Below are positions 9,394 to 18,792 of a DNA stretch of 36,328 nt, in pieces. Both the position numbers and the translations under genes were made by a program. Every line of letters starts with the position of its first letter. Position 1 is the stretch's first letter. Source of the DNA: Blastococcus sp. TF02A-26 (GTDB taxonomy: Bacteria > Actinomycetota > Actinomycetes > Mycobacteriales > Geodermatophilaceae); contig NZ_QOHG01000030.1 of NCBI RefSeq assembly GCF_003319125.1, positions 1 through 36,328 of the forward strand. Direction: 5' to 3'. The notes beneath the pieces are model-generated. The model did not search any database, was not told the origin of the DNA, and saw nothing but the letters and a program-made list of their open reading frames with translations.

Positions 9394-10706
9394 GCCCCCA
9401 CCGTCGCAGGTGCGCTCAGCCACCGGTCCCCCGCCACCCGGACGAGGACGGCGACCAGGCGCAGCGCGATGAACAGCGTCAGTCCGGTCCAGACCCCGGC
9501 CAGGCCGAGGCCCAGCGGGCCGGCGAGCAGCGACAGGGGGAGGAACCCGACGACGGCGGCGCCGATGGTCACCGTCCGCAGGTAGCCGACGTCGCCGGCG
9601 CCCATGAGGACGCCGTCCAGGGCGAAGACGACCCCGGCCAGCGGCTGGAACCCGGCGAGGAACCACCACACGAGCTCGGCCTGCTCCCGGACGGCGGGGT
9701 CGCCGGTGAACAGCGGGACCAGCACCTCGCGCAGGGCGAGCAGCAGCAGGGCGACGGCGATCCCGGTGCCCAGCCCCCAGCGGGCGACGCGGACGGCGGT
9801 GGCGCGGGCCTCGGCGGGGCGCCCGGCGCCGAGCGCGTGCCCGACCAGCGTCTGGGCGGCGATGGCGTAGGCGTCGAGGACGAGCGCGAGGAAGAAGAAC
9901 AGCTGCAGCGCGATCTGGTGGGCGCCCAGCTGCGCCTGGCCCGCGCGGGCCGCGACACCGGCGGCCACGAGGAAGGCCAGCTGGAGGACCGCGGCCCGCA
10001 GCAGCAGGTCCCGGCCGAGCACCAGCTGGGCACGCACCGACCGCGGACGGGGCCGCCAGTCCGCGCCCTCGCGCACGAGCGCCCGGACGAACAGCGCCGC
10101 GGTCAGCGCCTGGCCGACGACGTTCGCCACCGCCGACCCGTTCAGGCCCATCCCGGCGGTGTGCACGAGCAGCGGGCAGAGGACCAGGCTGGTGAGGCTG
10201 CCGGCGACGACATAGCGCACCGGCCGGCGCAGCTCCTGCACCCCGCGCAGCCAGCCGTTGCCGGCCAGGGAGACCAGCAGCAGCGGCGCGCCGAAGCCCG
10301 CGATGCGCAGCCACTGCTCACCTGCCTCGGCCACCGCTCCCCCGTCACCGGCCAGCAGCCGCGTCAGCGGCCCGGCCAGGACCTGGAAGAGCAGGAGGAC
10401 CCCCAGCCCGAGGGCGAGGGCCAGCCAGGTGGCCTGCACGCCCTCGGCGACGGCGCCCGCCCGGTCCCCCGCCCCGGCCCGCCGGGCGGCACGGGCGGTG
10501 GTGCCGTAGGCGAGGAAGTTCAGCAGCGCCGCCGCCCAGGCCAGCAGGCCGCCGCCGACGGCGAGGCCGCCCAGCGGCACGGTGCCGAGGTTGCCCACGA
10601 CCGCGGTGTCGACCAGCAGGTACAGCGGCTCGGCGGCCAGGACCACGAGGGCCGGCAGGGCGAGCGCGAGGACCCCCGGCCGCGGTCCCGAGGACCGCGC
10701 CGTCAT
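9390..10706 (-). CDS. dinF: MATE-family efflux transporter (DinF type)
   Basis: A 438-residue polytopic membrane protein with about twelve hydrophobic segments and the two-fold repeat typical of MATE proteins, which export drugs or metabolites in exchange for protons or sodium ions. The N-terminus carries the pattern PLYLLVDTAVVGNLG (about residues 27-41), and the second half repeats a similar segment with AIAAQTLVGHALGAG. Substrate unknown. The ATG at 10706 overlaps the nrnA stop (ATGA) and its stop overlaps the truB start, so it is an inner gene of a translationally coupled series. An nrnA-dinF pair is also found in mycobacteria. dinF is used because of that context and the subfamily, not because of DNA-damage control. 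Confidence 0.9.
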   Translation of the reverse strand: MTARSSGPRPGVLALALPALVVLAAEPLYLLVDTAVVGNLGTVPLGGLAVGGGLLAWAAALLNFLAYGTTARAARRAGAGDRAGAVAEGVQATWLALALGLGVLLLFQVLAGPLTRLLAGDGGAVAEAGEQWLRIAGFGAPLLLVSLAGNGWLRGVQELRRPVRYVVAGSLTSLVLCPLLVHTAGMGLNGSAVANVVGQALTAALFVRALVREGADWRPRPRSVRAQLVLGRDLLLRAAVLQLAFLVAAGVAARAGQAQLGAHQIALQLFFFLALVLDAYAIAAQTLVGHALGAGRPAEARATAVRVARWGLGTGIAVALLLLALREVLVPLFTGDPAVREQAELVWWFLAGFQPLAGVVFALDGVLMGAGDVGYLRTVTIGAAVVGFLPLSLLAGPLGLGLAGVWTGLTLFIALRLVAVLVRVAGDRWLSAPATVGA

Positions 10707-11698
10707 CGGGCCAGCTCGGCCCGGATGGCGGCGATCGTGCCCTCGCGGTCCGCGCGCGAGGTGAAGCCCGCGGCGGCGCGGTGGCCGCCGCCGCCGAGGG
10801 CCATCGCGACCCGGGACACGTCGGTGGCCCCGCGGGAGCGCAGGGAGACCGACCAGGTCCCGTCGTCCTGCCCCTTGAGCACGCAGGCGACGTCGGCCTC
10901 CGCGGTGGAGCGGACGACGTCCACGAGCGCCTCGAGCTGCTCCCCCGGCAGGCCGTGCTCGGCGGCCTCGGCGGTGCTGGACCACGTCCAGACCAGCCCG
11001 GCGCCGACGCCGGTCTCCAGCTGCGCCCGTCCGGTGACCGCCGAGAGCAGGCGCAGCCAGCCGAACGGAGCGGTGTCGAACAGCCGGCGGCTGATGTCGG
11101 CGTGGTCGATGCCGGTCCCGAGCAGCCGGGCGGCGAGCACGTGGGTGTCCGGCCGGGTGCTGCCGAACCGGAAGGAACCGGTGTCGGCCGAGAGCCCGGC
11201 GTACAGGAGGGTCGCCAGCGTCGCGTCGAGGGCCACCCCGAGACCGTCGAGCAGGTCGGCGACCAGGGTGACCGTCGCCGGGGCGCCGGGGTCGACGACG
11301 CGGACGTCGCCGAACCCGGGGTTGCTGGCGTGGTGGTCGACCACCACGGAGGTGCCGGCCCGGTCGAGCAGCGGGGCCAGCTCGCCCAGCCGGCCGGGCG
11401 AGGCCGCGTCCAGGCTGACGAGCACGTCCGGGGAGGAGGGCACCGCCGACGGCGGCACCAGGTCCGCCGCGCCGGGGAGCCAGCACAGCGAGGCCGGCAG
11501 GACGAACGGCTCGGGGAAGGTCGCGAGCACCCGGGCGCCGCGGCGGCGCAGCCCCTCGGCCAGCGCCAGGGTCGAGCCGAGGGCGTCGGCGTCGGGCTGC
11601 ACGTGCGCGCACAGCACGACCGTCGCGCCGCCGGCAGCGGCGTCGGAGAGGACGCCGACCGCGGTCGGTCCCGTCCCGGACGAGGAAGCGGCCGTCAC
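10703..11698 (-). CDS. nrnA: DHH/DHHA1 phosphoesterase (bifunctional oligoribonuclease / pAp phosphatase)
   Basis: Degrades nanoRNAs and 3'-phosphoadenosine 5'-phosphate, and in mycobacteria the homologue (CnpB) also acts on c-di-AMP/pApA. In 331 residues the DHH metal ligands are complete: His32, Asp36 and Asp38 in CAHVQPDADALGS, Asp97, DHH at 121-123 and Asp172 in SADTGSF. The DHHA1 substrate domain has GGGGHRAAAG at 302-311. The GTG at 11698 overlaps the preceding small gene in GTGA and is the natural start for the family (AVGVLSDAAAGGATVVLCAHV). It is coupled upstream to the acidic protein and downstream to the MATE gene. With pnp in the same window it forms a second RNA-decay function. 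Confidence 0.93.
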   Translation of the reverse strand: MTAASSSGTGPTAVGVLSDAAAGGATVVLCAHVQPDADALGSTLALAEGLRRRGARVLATFPEPFVLPASLCWLPGAADLVPPSAVPSSPDVLVSLDAASPGRLGELAPLLDRAGTSVVVDHHASNPGFGDVRVVDPGAPATVTLVADLLDGLGVALDATLATLLYAGLSADTGSFRFGSTRPDTHVLAARLLGTGIDHADISRRLFDTAPFGWLRLLSAVTGRAQLETGVGAGLVWTWSSTAEAAEHGLPGEQLEALVDVVRSTAEADVACVLKGQDDGTWSVSLRSRGATDVSRVAMALGGGGHRAAAGFTSRADREGTIAAIRAELAR

Positions 11699-11940
11699 GA
11701 CCCCGGGCCGGGATCGGCATGCGGCGGGGCGTTGGGCTCCTCGCGCACGTCGCCACCGGCCACCGGGATCGGGGCGCCGCCGTCGTCGGGCTCGTCGGCG
11801 GCGATGCTCGGCGTCTCCCCGATCTGACCGGCCTTGCCGCCCATCGTCGGGTCGCCGTCGCCGGGCATCTCCTTGCCGCCCAGCTCGGACCGCTCCTGGC
11901 CCTCGTCGGGGAGGTTCGGGTCGGGGTCGTTCTCGCTCAT
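11695..11940 (-). CDS. Small acidic, probably disordered protein of unknown function
   Basis: An 81-residue protein rich in Asp, Glu, Gly and Pro, with few hydrophobic residues, no Cys and no membrane segment; I do not recognise a domain. It is real by context: ATG at 11940 with AGGAG nine bases upstream, only 5 bases after the rbfA stop, and its TGA overlaps the GTG of nrnA. Codon use is as GC-rich as the neighbours. Position between a 30S-maturation factor and a nanoRNase suggests it is made together with them; a role as a small binding partner is only a guess. Confidence 0.7.
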   Translation of the reverse strand: MSENDPDPNLPDEGQERSELGGKEMPGDGDPTMGGKAGQIGETPSIAADEPDDGGAPIPVAGGDVREEPNAPPHADPGPGS

Positions 11941-11945
11941 GCGGG

Positions 11946-12440
11946 TCAGCTCCTGGTCTCGACGGGGACGTCGGCCTCGGCGGCGGGCTCGTCGTCGCCC
12001 TCGTCGGCCTCGTCGTCGTCCTCGGCCGGCTTGCGGTAGGGGTCGGCCTCGCCGGCGTACTGGGCGCCCTCGCGGGCGCGGGCGAGCTCCTCGTCGGCGT
12101 GGCGGGCACGCTCCAGCGCCTCTTCCAGCTCGCGCGCGGTGTCCGGGACGATGTCGGCGACGAAGGTGAGCGTCGGCACGAACTTGATGCCGGTCTGCTT
12201 GCCGACCGTGGCGCGCAGGATGCCGGTGGCACTGGCCAGCGCCTTCGCCGAGTCGGCGATCTGCGTCTCGTCGCCGTAGACCGTGTAGAAGACCGTGGCC
12301 TCGCGGAGGTCACCGGTCACCTTGGTGTCGGTCACGGTGACCATGCCCAGCCGGGGGTCCTTGATCTGCATCTCGATCGCGGCGGAGACGATCTGTCGGA
12401 TGCGCACCGCGAGCTTGCGGGCGCGGGCCGGGTCGGCCAT
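11946..12440 (-). CDS. rbfA: 30S ribosome-binding factor A
   Basis: A KH-fold protein that assists late 16S rRNA maturation. Core motifs are [21 protein letters not shown] (split here over residues 8-28), [20 protein letters not shown] and [19 protein letters not shown]. The family has about 115-130 residues; this one has 164 because of an acidic tail after about residue 120 ([18 protein letters not shown]), likely disordered. ATG at 12440 has a near-ideal AAGGAGGT ribosome binding site seven bases upstream; an in-frame extension upstream lacks similarity. It lies 50 bases after ylxP. Confidence 0.96.
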   Translation of the reverse strand: MADPARARKLAVRIRQIVSAAIEMQIKDPRLGMVTVTDTKVTGDLREATVFYTVYGDETQIADSAKALASATGILRATVGKQTGIKFVPTLTFVADIVPDTARELEEALERARHADEELARAREGAQYAGEADPYRKPAEDDDEADEGDDEPAAEADVPVETRS

Positions 12441-12490
12441 CGGACCTCCTTGGAACAGCCAGGCCAGGACCTGGCAGGTGGGACTCGGCC

Positions 12491-12784
12491 TCAGTCGGAG
12501 TCGCTGAACAACTGCCGGTGCGTCGACAGCAGCGTCACCTCGGGGCGGTCGGCCAGCAACCGCTCGCACGCGTCGAGCACGTCGGTGACCTGACCGGCGT
12601 CGCCGGCGACGGTGGCCACGGCGACCTGCGCCCGGCGGTGCAGGTCGGTGTCCCCCACCTCGGCGGCGGCGACGGCGAAGCGCCGCCGCAGCTCGGCCAC
12701 GATGGGCCGGACGACGGCGCGCTTGCCCTTGAGCGAGTGGACGTCGCCCAGCAGCAGGTCAGCGGTCAGCGACCCCGTGAACAC
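12491..12784 (-). CDS. ylxP: YlxP-like DUF503 protein
   Basis: A 97-residue protein of the DUF503/YlxP family, small alpha/beta proteins found next to infB and rbfA and thought to help ribosome maturation. Family blocks are [19 protein letters not shown] near the N-terminus and [20 protein letters not shown] in the middle, ending in [15 protein letters not shown] chose the GTG at 12784 because the family begins at [11 protein letters not shown] and AGGAGGG lies nine bases upstream; the open frame reaches 12877 but that part is unrelated and overlaps a hairpin. Confidence 0.9.
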   Translation of the reverse strand: MFTGSLTADLLLGDVHSLKGKRAVVRPIVAELRRRFAVAAAEVGDTDLHRRAQVAVATVAGDAGQVTDVLDACERLLADRPEVTLLSTHRQLFSDSD

Positions 12785-12822
12785 TCGAAGGACCCTCCTG
12801 CCCCCCACCGCTCGCACGCTCG

Positions 12823-12872
12823 CGCCGGGCCCCTGCAAGAGGGCCGAGAGGTCCTCCCGCAGGGGCCCGGCG
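12823..12872 (-). terminator. 14-bp hairpin between infB and ylxP
   Basis: Eleven bases after the infB TAA lies a 14-bp perfect stem (CGCCGGGCCCCTGC and complement) with a 22-base loop, and no T-run after it. It could attenuate transcription into ylxP-rbfA or be an mRNA processing site. Confidence 0.5.
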
Positions 12873-12883
12873 GTCACGTTGCG

Positions 12884-15859
12884 TTACTCGCGGGGCTTCT
12901 CGCGCATCTCGAAGGTCTCGATCACGTCGTCGACCTTGATGTCGTTGAACGACCCCAGGCCGATACCGCACTCGTAGCCCTCGCGGACCTCGGTCGCGTC
13001 GTCCTTGAACCGGCGGAGGGACTCCACCGTCAGGTTGTCGGCGACCACGGCACCGTCGCGGATGAGCCGCGCCTTCGAGTTGCGCACGATCGTGCCGCTG
13101 CGGACCAGCGAACCGGCGACGTTGCCGATGCGGGGCACCCGGAAGACCTCGCGGACCTCCGCCGTGCCGAGCTGGACCTCCTCGAACTCCGGCTTGAGCA
13201 TCCCCTTGAGGGCGGCCTCGATCTCGTCGATGGCCTGGTAGATGACCGTGTAGTACCGGACGTCCACCCCCTCGCGGTTCGCCAGCTCGGTGGCCTGGCC
13301 CTCGGCCCGGACGTTGAAGCCCAGGACGATGACGTCGTCGGCCAGCGCCAGGTCGATGTCGCTCTTGGTGATGCCACCGACGCCGCGGTGGATGACCCGC
13401 AGCGAGATGTCGTCGCTCACCTCGATCTTCATCAGGGCCTCCTCGAGCGCCTCCACGGTGCCCGAGTTGTCGCCCTTGATGATCAGGTTGAGCTGACGCG
13501 TCTCCTTGAGCGCCGCGTCGAGGTCCTCGAGGCTGATCCGCTTGCGCATGGAGGCGTTCTGCGCGTTGCGGATGCGGGCCTGGCGGCGGTCGGCGATCTG
13601 CCGGGCCACCCGGTCCTCCTCGACGACCAGGAACGTGTCGCCGGCGCGGGGCACCGAGGTGAGACCCACGACCTGCACGGGGCGGGCCGGCAGGGCCTCC
13701 TTCAGCTTGTTGCCGTGCTCGTCGAGCAGCGACCGGACGCGACCGTAGGCGTCGCCGGCCACGATCGAGTCGCCCTGGCGCAGCGTGCCGCGCTGGACCA
13801 GCACCGTGGCGACGGGGCCACGGCCCTTGTCCAGCTTGCCCTCGATGACCACACCCTGCGGGTCCTGCTCGGTGTTGGCGCGCAGGTCCAGCGAGGCGTC
13901 GGCGGTCAGCAGGATCGCGGCGAGCAGGTCGTCGATGCCCTGGCGGGTCGTGGCGGAGACGTCGACGAACATCGTGTCGCCGCCGTACTCCTCGGCCACC
14001 AGGCCGTACTCGGTGAGCTGCTGCCGGATCTTGGCGGGGTTGGCCCCCTCCTTGTCGATCTTGTTGACCGCGACCACGATCGGCACGTCGGCCGCCTGGG
14101 CGTGGTTGAGCGCCTCGACGGTCTGCGGCATGACGCCGTCGTCGGCCGCGACGACCAGGACGACGATGTCGGTGACCTTCGCGCCACGGGCACGCATCGC
14201 GGTGAACGACTCGTGACCCGGGGTGTCGATGAAGGTGATCGGGCGCTCCTCGCCCTCCAGCTCGCTGACGATCTGGTAGGCGCCGATGTGCTGGGTGATG
14301 CCACCGGCCTCCCGCGCCACCACGTTGGCGTTGCGGATGGCGTCGAGGAGCTTGGTCTTCCCGTGGTCGACGTGACCCATGACGGTCACGACCGGCGGAC
14401 GGATCGACCAGTCGCCCTCGTCGCCCTCCTCGTCACCGAAGGTGAGGTCGAAGGTCTCGAGGAGCTCGCGGTCCTCGTCCTCGGGGCTGACGACCTGGAT
14501 GACCCACCCGATCTCGGCGCCGAGCAGCTGCAGCGTCTCGTCGTTGACCGACTGGGTCGCGGTGACCATCTCGCCGAGGTGGAACAGGGCCGTGACCAGC
14601 GCGGCCGGCTGCGCGTTGATGCGCTCGGCCAGGTCGGTCAGCGAGGCACCGCGGGGCAGCCGGACGGTCTGCCCGTTGCCGCGGGGCAGGCTGACGCCGC
14701 CCATGCTGGGCGCCGCCATGGAGTCGAACTCCTGGCGCCGCTGCTTCTTGCTCTTGCGCCCGCGGACGGGGCCACGCCCACCCGGACGACCGAAGGCACC
14801 CGCGGTGCCGGCACCGGAGCCGCCGCGACCACGGCCACGGCCACCGCCGCCACCACGGAAGCCACCGCCGGCCGGAGCGCCGCCGCCACCGGGCGCGCCA
14901 CCGCCGCCGCCGGGACGGAAGCCACCGCCACCGCCACCGCCGCCGGGACCACCCGGACGACCGCGGCCGCCGGGACCACCGGGGCCACCACCGGGACGAC
15001 CGGCACCGGCCGGACGCGGCGGCATCATGCCCGGGGACGGGCGCTGCGGCATCATGCCCGGGTTCGGGCGCGGACCACCGGCACCGGGGCCGGGACGCGG
15101 ACCACCGGGACCGGCCGCCGGACGCGGACCGCCGGGGCCCGCACCGGGACGGGGACCGCCCGGACCGGCCGCCGGACGCGGACCGCCGGGGCCCGCACCG
15201 GGACCCGGACGCGGGCCGCCGGGACCCGCCGCCGGCGCACCGGGACGGGGCGCACCGGCCGCGGGGCCGGGACGGGGCGCGCTGCTGAAGGGGTTGTTGC
15301 CCGGACGCGGAGCCGGCCGGGGGCCGGGCCGCGGACCGGCACCGGGGGCGCCGGGAGCAGCACCGCCGGGACGGGGTCCGCTCGCGGTGCCCCCGGGACG
15401 CGGAGCGCCGGGACGGGGGCCGGCCGGAGCCGACGGAGCCGCGGGCGCCGAGGCGGCCGGGGCCTGCGGAGCCGGAGCGGGGGCCGGCGCCGCGGGAGCC
15501 GGGGTCTGGGCGGCCGGCGCCGGAGCGGCCGGACGCGGACCCGGAGCGGGTGCACCCGGCATCGGGACGCTGGACGGCGCGGTCGGCGCCGCCGGGGCCT
15601 GAGCGGCCGGAGCCGGTCGCGGCGCGGGCCGCGGACCGGGGGTCGGGGCACCGGGGCGCGGAGCGGCGGGCGCAGCGGTGCCGTTGCCGGCTCCGGTGCT
15701 CGCACCGAGGGCCTCCCGCAACCGGCGGGCCACGGGGGCCTCGACGGTCGAGGAGGCGGACTTCACGAACTCGCCCTGCTCCTTGAGCTTGGCGAGCACG
15801 GTCTTGCTGTCGACACCGAACTCCTTGGCGAGTTCGTGTACGCGGGCTTTGCCTGGCAC
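12884..15859 (-). CDS. infB: Translation initiation factor IF-2
   Basis: GTPase that brings initiator tRNA to the 30S subunit and promotes subunit joining. It has 991 residues, in the range for GC-rich actinobacteria. An IF2_N-type domain is at residues 1-55 ([19 protein letters not shown]), then about 320 residues of Gly/Pro/Arg/Ala low complexity, a second N-domain around 405-470, and the G domain with GHVDHGKT at 495-502, followed by DTPGHE, NKID and the later beta-barrel and C-terminal domains. The GTG at 15859 has AGAGGAGA upstream and fits the family N-terminus. It sits between ylxR and ylxP as usual. A strong hairpin follows the stop. Confidence 0.97.
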   Translation of the reverse strand: MPGKARVHELAKEFGVDSKTVLAKLKEQGEFVKSASSTVEAPVARRLREALGASTGAGNGTAAPAAPRPGAPTPGPRPAPRPAPAAQAPAAPTAPSSVPMPGAPAPGPRPAAPAPAAQTPAPAAPAPAPAPQAPAASAPAAPSAPAGPRPGAPRPGGTASGPRPGGAAPGAPGAGPRPGPRPAPRPGNNPFSSAPRPGPAAGAPRPGAPAAGPGGPRPGPGAGPGGPRPAAGPGGPRPGAGPGGPRPAAGPGGPRPGPGAGGPRPNPGMMPQRPSPGMMPPRPAGAGRPGGGPGGPGGRGRPGGPGGGGGGGGFRPGGGGGAPGGGGAPAGGGFRGGGGGRGRGRGGSGAGTAGAFGRPGGRGPVRGRKSKKQRRQEFDSMAAPSMGGVSLPRGNGQTVRLPRGASLTDLAERINAQPAALVTALFHLGEMVTATQSVNDETLQLLGAEIGWVIQVVSPEDEDRELLETFDLTFGDEEGDEGDWSIRPPVVTVMGHVDHGKTKLLDAIRNANVVAREAGGITQHIGAYQIVSELEGEERPITFIDTPGHESFTAMRARGAKVTDIVVLVVAADDGVMPQTVEALNHAQAADVPIVVAVNKIDKEGANPAKIRQQLTEYGLVAEEYGGDTMFVDVSATTRQGIDDLLAAILLTADASLDLRANTEQDPQGVVIEGKLDKGRGPVATVLVQRGTLRQGDSIVAGDAYGRVRSLLDEHGNKLKEALPARPVQVVGLTSVPRAGDTFLVVEEDRVARQIADRRQARIRNAQNASMRKRISLEDLDAALKETRQLNLIIKGDNSGTVEALEEALMKIEVSDDISLRVIHRGVGGITKSDIDLALADDVIVLGFNVRAEGQATELANREGVDVRYYTVIYQAIDEIEAALKGMLKPEFEEVQLGTAEVREVFRVPRIGNVAGSLVRSGTIVRNSKARLIRDGAVVADNLTVESLRRFKDDATEVREGYECGIGLGSFNDIKVDDVIETFEMREKPRE
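14740..15700 (-). repeat. Repetitive low-complexity part of infB (Gly-Pro-Arg-Ala linker)
   Basis: Within infB the codons for residues about 55-370 form imperfect repeats. Units such as [17 protein letters not shown] (two kinds, alternating, about 15066-15236) are followed by a Gly-rich stretch with [13 protein letters not shown] (about 14800-14900). The DNA repeat period in the first part is about 30-50 bases. It is coding in the correct frame and explains the very long open frames on both strands here. Confidence 0.8.
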
Positions 15860-15944
15860 GGGTCTCCTCTTGTGAGGCCGGCGGCTTGCCCGCTCGACCT
15901 CGTCGTCAGTGGCGCATGGTCATCGTGAGAACTTCACGGCTGAG

Positions 15945-16313
15945 TCATCCGACGGTGTCCTGTCGACGTGCGGACCGGCCTGGTGCCGGTCCGACCTTGA
16001 ACTGCTGTCCGTCCCCGGACTCGGTCCCGGGCGCATCGAACGAGGCGCCGAGGACGTGGGCCCGGAGCGGACCGGCCTCCACCGCGGCTCGAGCACCTCC
16101 GGAGAGGCGCAGCGCCCGGGGGAAGGCCCGGCGTCGCTCCGCTGCGTTCAGGCACTCCGGCGTGGGGTGCACCGACGCTCCCCGGCCGGGGAGCCGCCGC
16201 CGGGGATCCGGGACCAGGGCCCCGGAACGGACGACGACACGCAACAGATCGGTGACCGGAGCGCGCTGCCGGCACCCCACACAGGTGCGGACCGGCTGCG
16301 ACGTCCCGACCAC
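15945..16313 (-). CDS. ylxR: YlxR-like DUF448 RNA-binding protein
   Basis: Member of the YlxR family, small basic proteins between nusA and infB that bind RNA; in Bacillus YlxR has been linked to RNase P and gene regulation. Of 122 residues the first 70 are the family domain: RTCVGCRQRAPVTDLLRVV with Cys11 and Cys14, then LPGRGASVHPTPECLN and a C-terminal RRRAFPRALRL. The remaining 50 residues are low complexity. GTG at 16313 was chosen as the only sensible start just ahead of the motif. No clear Shine-Dalgarno is seen, so translation may depend on readthrough from nusA, which ends 44 bases upstream. Confidence 0.88.
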   Translation of the reverse strand: MVGTSQPVRTCVGCRQRAPVTDLLRVVVRSGALVPDPRRRLPGRGASVHPTPECLNAAERRRAFPRALRLSGGARAAVEAGPLRAHVLGASFDAPGTESGDGQQFKVGPAPGRSARRQDTVG

Positions 16314-16357
16314 CCCAGACTGTAGCGCGCCGGGAGTCGCCGGTGTTCCCGCCTCGG

Positions 16358-17470
16358 TCAGCGCCCCACCCGTCCGGGGCTGCGGCCACCCGCAGGGGGC
16401 CGGCCGGGGGCGCCGGGGCGACCACCCGCCGCCGGAGCCTGTCCCCCGGACCGCAGCGGCGGTCGCCCGACCCCGGGGGACGGCGCGGTCCCGTCGCCCT
16501 CGGCGTCGCTGCGGATGTCGATCCGGCAGCCGGTGAGCCGGGCGGCGAGGCGGGCGTTCTGGCCCTCCTTGCCGATGGCCAGCGACAGCTGGTAGTCGGG
16601 GACGACGACCCGGACGGCCTTGGCCTGGGGGTCGACGACCGTGGCGCTGGTGACCCGGGCGGGGCTCAGCGCCGAGGCGACGAAGGTGGCCGGGTCGTCG
16701 GACCAGTCCACGATGTCGATCTTCTCGCCGTGCAGCTCGCTCATGACGTTGCGCACGCGCTGGCCCATCGGGCCGATGCAGGCCCCCTTGGGGTTGAGCC
16801 CGGCGACGGACGTGCGGACCGCGATCTTCGAGCGGTGCCCGGCCTCCCGCGCGACGGCGACGATCTCCACGCTGCCGTCGGCGATCTCCGGGACCTCGAG
16901 GGCGAAGAGCTTGCGCACCAGGTTGGGATGGGTGCGGGAGATCGTGACCTGCGGACCGCGGAAGGTGCGGGCCACCGAGACGACGTAGGCCTTGAGCCGG
17001 CTGCCGTGCGGGTAGGACTCGCCCGGGACCTGCTCGGCCGGCGGCAGCACCGCCTCGACCTTGCCGATGTCGAGCAGCACGGTGCCCTGCACGTTGCGGC
17101 GGTCGTGCGCCTGCACGACGCCGCTGACGATGTCGCCCTCCTTGCCGGCGTACTCGCCGAAGGTCTGCTCGTGCTCGGCGTCCCGCAGGCGCTGCACGAT
17201 GACCTGCTTGGCGGTGCCGGCCGCGATCCGGCCGAAGTCGGAGGGGGTGTCGTCCCACTCGCGCACGACCTCGCCGTCGGGGCCCAGCTCCTGCGCCAGG
17301 ACCGCGGCCTCGCCGGTCTTGCGGTCCACGTGCACGCGGACGTGCTTGGCGGCGCCGTCGGCGTGCCGGTAGGCGGTCACCAGGGCCGTCTCGATGGCCT
17401 CGATGACCGTGTCGGCGGGGATGCCCCTCTCCCGCTCGACCGCCCGGAGGGCGGTCACGTCGATGTTCAC
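16358..17470 (-). CDS. nusA: Transcription termination/antitermination factor NusA
   Basis: RNA-polymerase-binding factor in pausing, termination and rRNA antitermination. The 370 residues have the N-terminal polymerase-binding domain (1-105), an S1 domain (about 110-175), KH1 with GPMG at 233-236 and KH2 with GKEG at 300-303, then a short Pro/Gly/Arg-rich tail. There is no acidic C-terminal repeat domain, as expected outside gamma-proteobacteria. GTG at 17470 overlaps the rimP TGA (GTGA), so the two are coupled. The presence of a boxA-like rRNA leader at the left edge of the window is a natural target of this factor. Confidence 0.96.
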   Translation of the reverse strand: MNIDVTALRAVERERGIPADTVIEAIETALVTAYRHADGAAKHVRVHVDRKTGEAAVLAQELGPDGEVVREWDDTPSDFGRIAAGTAKQVIVQRLRDAEHEQTFGEYAGKEGDIVSGVVQAHDRRNVQGTVLLDIGKVEAVLPPAEQVPGESYPHGSRLKAYVVSVARTFRGPQVTISRTHPNLVRKLFALEVPEIADGSVEIVAVAREAGHRSKIAVRTSVAGLNPKGACIGPMGQRVRNVMSELHGEKIDIVDWSDDPATFVASALSPARVTSATVVDPQAKAVRVVVPDYQLSLAIGKEGQNARLAARLTGCRIDIRSDAEGDGTAPSPGVGRPPLRSGGQAPAAGGRPGAPGRPPAGGRSPGRVGR

Positions 17471-18081
17471 TGTCCGTCCTCGATGTCGATGTCCTCGATG
17501 TCCTCGGTGTGGTCGTCGATCTCGTCGTCGACGTCGCCGTCGTGCGGCTCGTCCCCGCGCGCCCCGGGGCGGCCGAACTCGACCTGCACCCGGCCGGCGC
17601 CGAGCTCGGCCCACGGCACGTGGCGGGGCGTCGGCGGCCGCTTCTTCGCGCCCGGCTTGCCGGCTGCCTCGACGGCCAGGGTGACGCCCTCGGCGCCGAC
17701 CTCCTGGATCCGGCCGGTGACCTGCTCCGTCCTCCCGGCCGGCCCGACGGCGACGACGACCAGGCGGCCGGTGTTGCGCCGCCAGTGCCGCTGCTCGGTG
17801 AGCGGCCGGTCGACGCCGGGGCTGGTCACCTCGAGCACGTACGGCGCCCGGCCCAGCTCCCCGTCGTTCTCGTCCAGCGCCGCGGACACCGCCCGGCTGA
17901 CCTCGGCGATGTCGTCGAGGGTCACGCCCTCGTCCCGGTCGACGACGACGCGCACGACGCTGCGCCGTCCGGCCGGGGTGACCACGAGCTCCTCGAGGTC
18001 GTAGCCGACCGCGTCGACGACCGGCTGGATCCAGCCGGCCAGGCGGGCGGTGGCGGGATCGGTCCGGGGACTGGTGGACAC
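17467..18081 (-). CDS. rimP: Ribosome maturation factor RimP
   Basis: Needed for 30S assembly. Residues 1-90 form the N-terminal domain ([29 protein letters not shown], then [19 protein letters not shown]), followed by the SH3-like C-terminal domain to about residue 170. The last 30 residues are almost only Asp, Glu, Ile and His (from [11 protein letters not shown]), encoded by small repeats of GAC-ATC-GAG type at about 17470-17535; this makes it 204 residues instead of about 150-170. GTG at 18081 has GGAGGGAGGGAG upstream. It is the first gene of the rimP-nusA-ylxR-infB series and is divergent from the ferritin-like pair. Confidence 0.94.
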   Translation of the reverse strand: MSTSPRTDPATARLAGWIQPVVDAVGYDLEELVVTPAGRRSVVRVVVDRDEGVTLDDIAEVSRAVSAALDENDGELGRAPYVLEVTSPGVDRPLTEQRHWRRNTGRLVVVAVGPAGRTEQVTGRIQEVGAEGVTLAVEAAGKPGAKKRPPTPRHVPWAELGAGRVQVEFGRPGARGDEPHDGDVDDEIDDHTEDIEDIDIEDGQ

Positions 18082-18174
18082 GGGCTCCCTCCCTCCTGAC
18101 GGCGTCGGGGCACGTGCACGGCGGACCCGGTCCCGGTCCGGGGCCCGTTCAGGCCCGGCCGGGGGTGAGTAGTG

Positions 18175-18180
18175 AGGTTA
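18175..18180 (-). promoter_or_regulatory. Possible -10 element for the rimP-nusA-infB operon
   Basis: TAACCT on the minus strand, about 94 bases before the rimP start, fits the TAnnnT pattern of actinobacterial housekeeping promoters in an otherwise very GC-rich 204-base divergent spacer. No good -35 is seen at 16-18 bases. The downstream leader is G/C-rich with short inverted repeats. Confidence 0.3.
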
Positions 18181-18285
18181 CCGCCCGCCGCGGATGCCCG
18201 AGACCGGCGGCGGCGGTCGGCGGACGCGCCGGGGACCGGAGCGGCGTCCTGCGCCCGATCCGGGTCGGCTGCGAGGATGACGGCG

Positions 18286-18780
18286 ATGTCCCCGTCCCCC
18301 GCTCCGCGCCCGACCGGGTTCTCCCGGCGCACGCTGCTCGCAGGCGTGGCGGGGACCGCCGGGCTGGTCCTGCTGACCGCCTGCACCGGGGACGACGGCG
18401 GGAACGCGCAGGCGGCGCCCACGCCGGAGGAGGCCGACCGGCTGGCCGAGCAGGTGGCCGTCCAGGAGGGCGTCGTGGCCGCCTACGCCGCGGCGGCCGC
18501 CGCCGACCCGGCCCTGGGGGACCGCGTCGCCGTCCAGGCCGAGCAGGCCGCCGCCCAGCTCGACCGGCTCCGGGCGGCGGCTCCCGGGGCCACCTCGTCG
18601 GCGCCGGCGGGCACCGACGGCCCGCCCCCCGGGGGCGACGTCCGGGGCTGGCTGCGCGACCGGATCGGCGCCGCCGCCGACGGGCACGAGGCGGCCTGTG
18701 CCGACCAGGCGGCCGGCCGGGCCGCCCTGCTGGGCTCGGTCGCCGCCGGCCTCCGCGGCCAGGTGGCGGTGCTCGCATGA
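18286..18780 (+). CDS. Tat-type lipoprotein, probably ferritin-like (DUF4439 partner)
   Basis: A 164-residue exported protein. Twin-arginine SRRTLLAG at residues 13-20 precedes a hydrophobic stretch and the lipobox LLTAC, with Cys33 as the lipid-bearing residue. The mature part is Ala-rich and helical: AEQVAVQEGVVAAYAAAA and QAEQAAAQLDRL look like paired helices with regular Glu, and a last helix has DGHEAACADQAAGRAALL. This resembles a four-helix ferritin-like bundle, though iron ligands are not certain. ATG at 18286 was preferred over 18277 because GAGGA lies nine bases upstream. The next gene starts 12 bases later. From memory, mycobacteria have a similar Ala-rich pair (Rv2843-Rv2844) divergent from rimP. 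Function unknown. Confidence 0.75.
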   Translation: MSPSPAPRPTGFSRRTLLAGVAGTAGLVLLTACTGDDGGNAQAAPTPEEADRLAEQVAVQEGVVAAYAAAAAADPALGDRVAVQAEQAAAQLDRLRAAAPGATSSAPAGTDGPPPGGDVRGWLRDRIGAAADGHEAACADQAAGRAALLGSVAAGLRGQVAVLA

Positions 18781-18792
18781 GGAGAGGACGCC

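Noticed and set aside
14800-15250. CRISPR-like regular repeats
   Set aside because: The repeats vary, have no unique spacers of constant length, and are in frame within the IF-2 linker.
12518-15928. Very long plus-strand open frame (over 1100 codons) opposite infB
   Set aside because: It is the mirror of infB in GC-rich, repeat-rich DNA; its translation is low complexity or His/Asp/Val-rich with no family resemblance, and it has no start signals.
16358-17258. Frame extending ylxR upstream into nusA
   Set aside because: Only the part after the GTG at 16313 resembles YlxR; the rest is nusA in the wrong frame.
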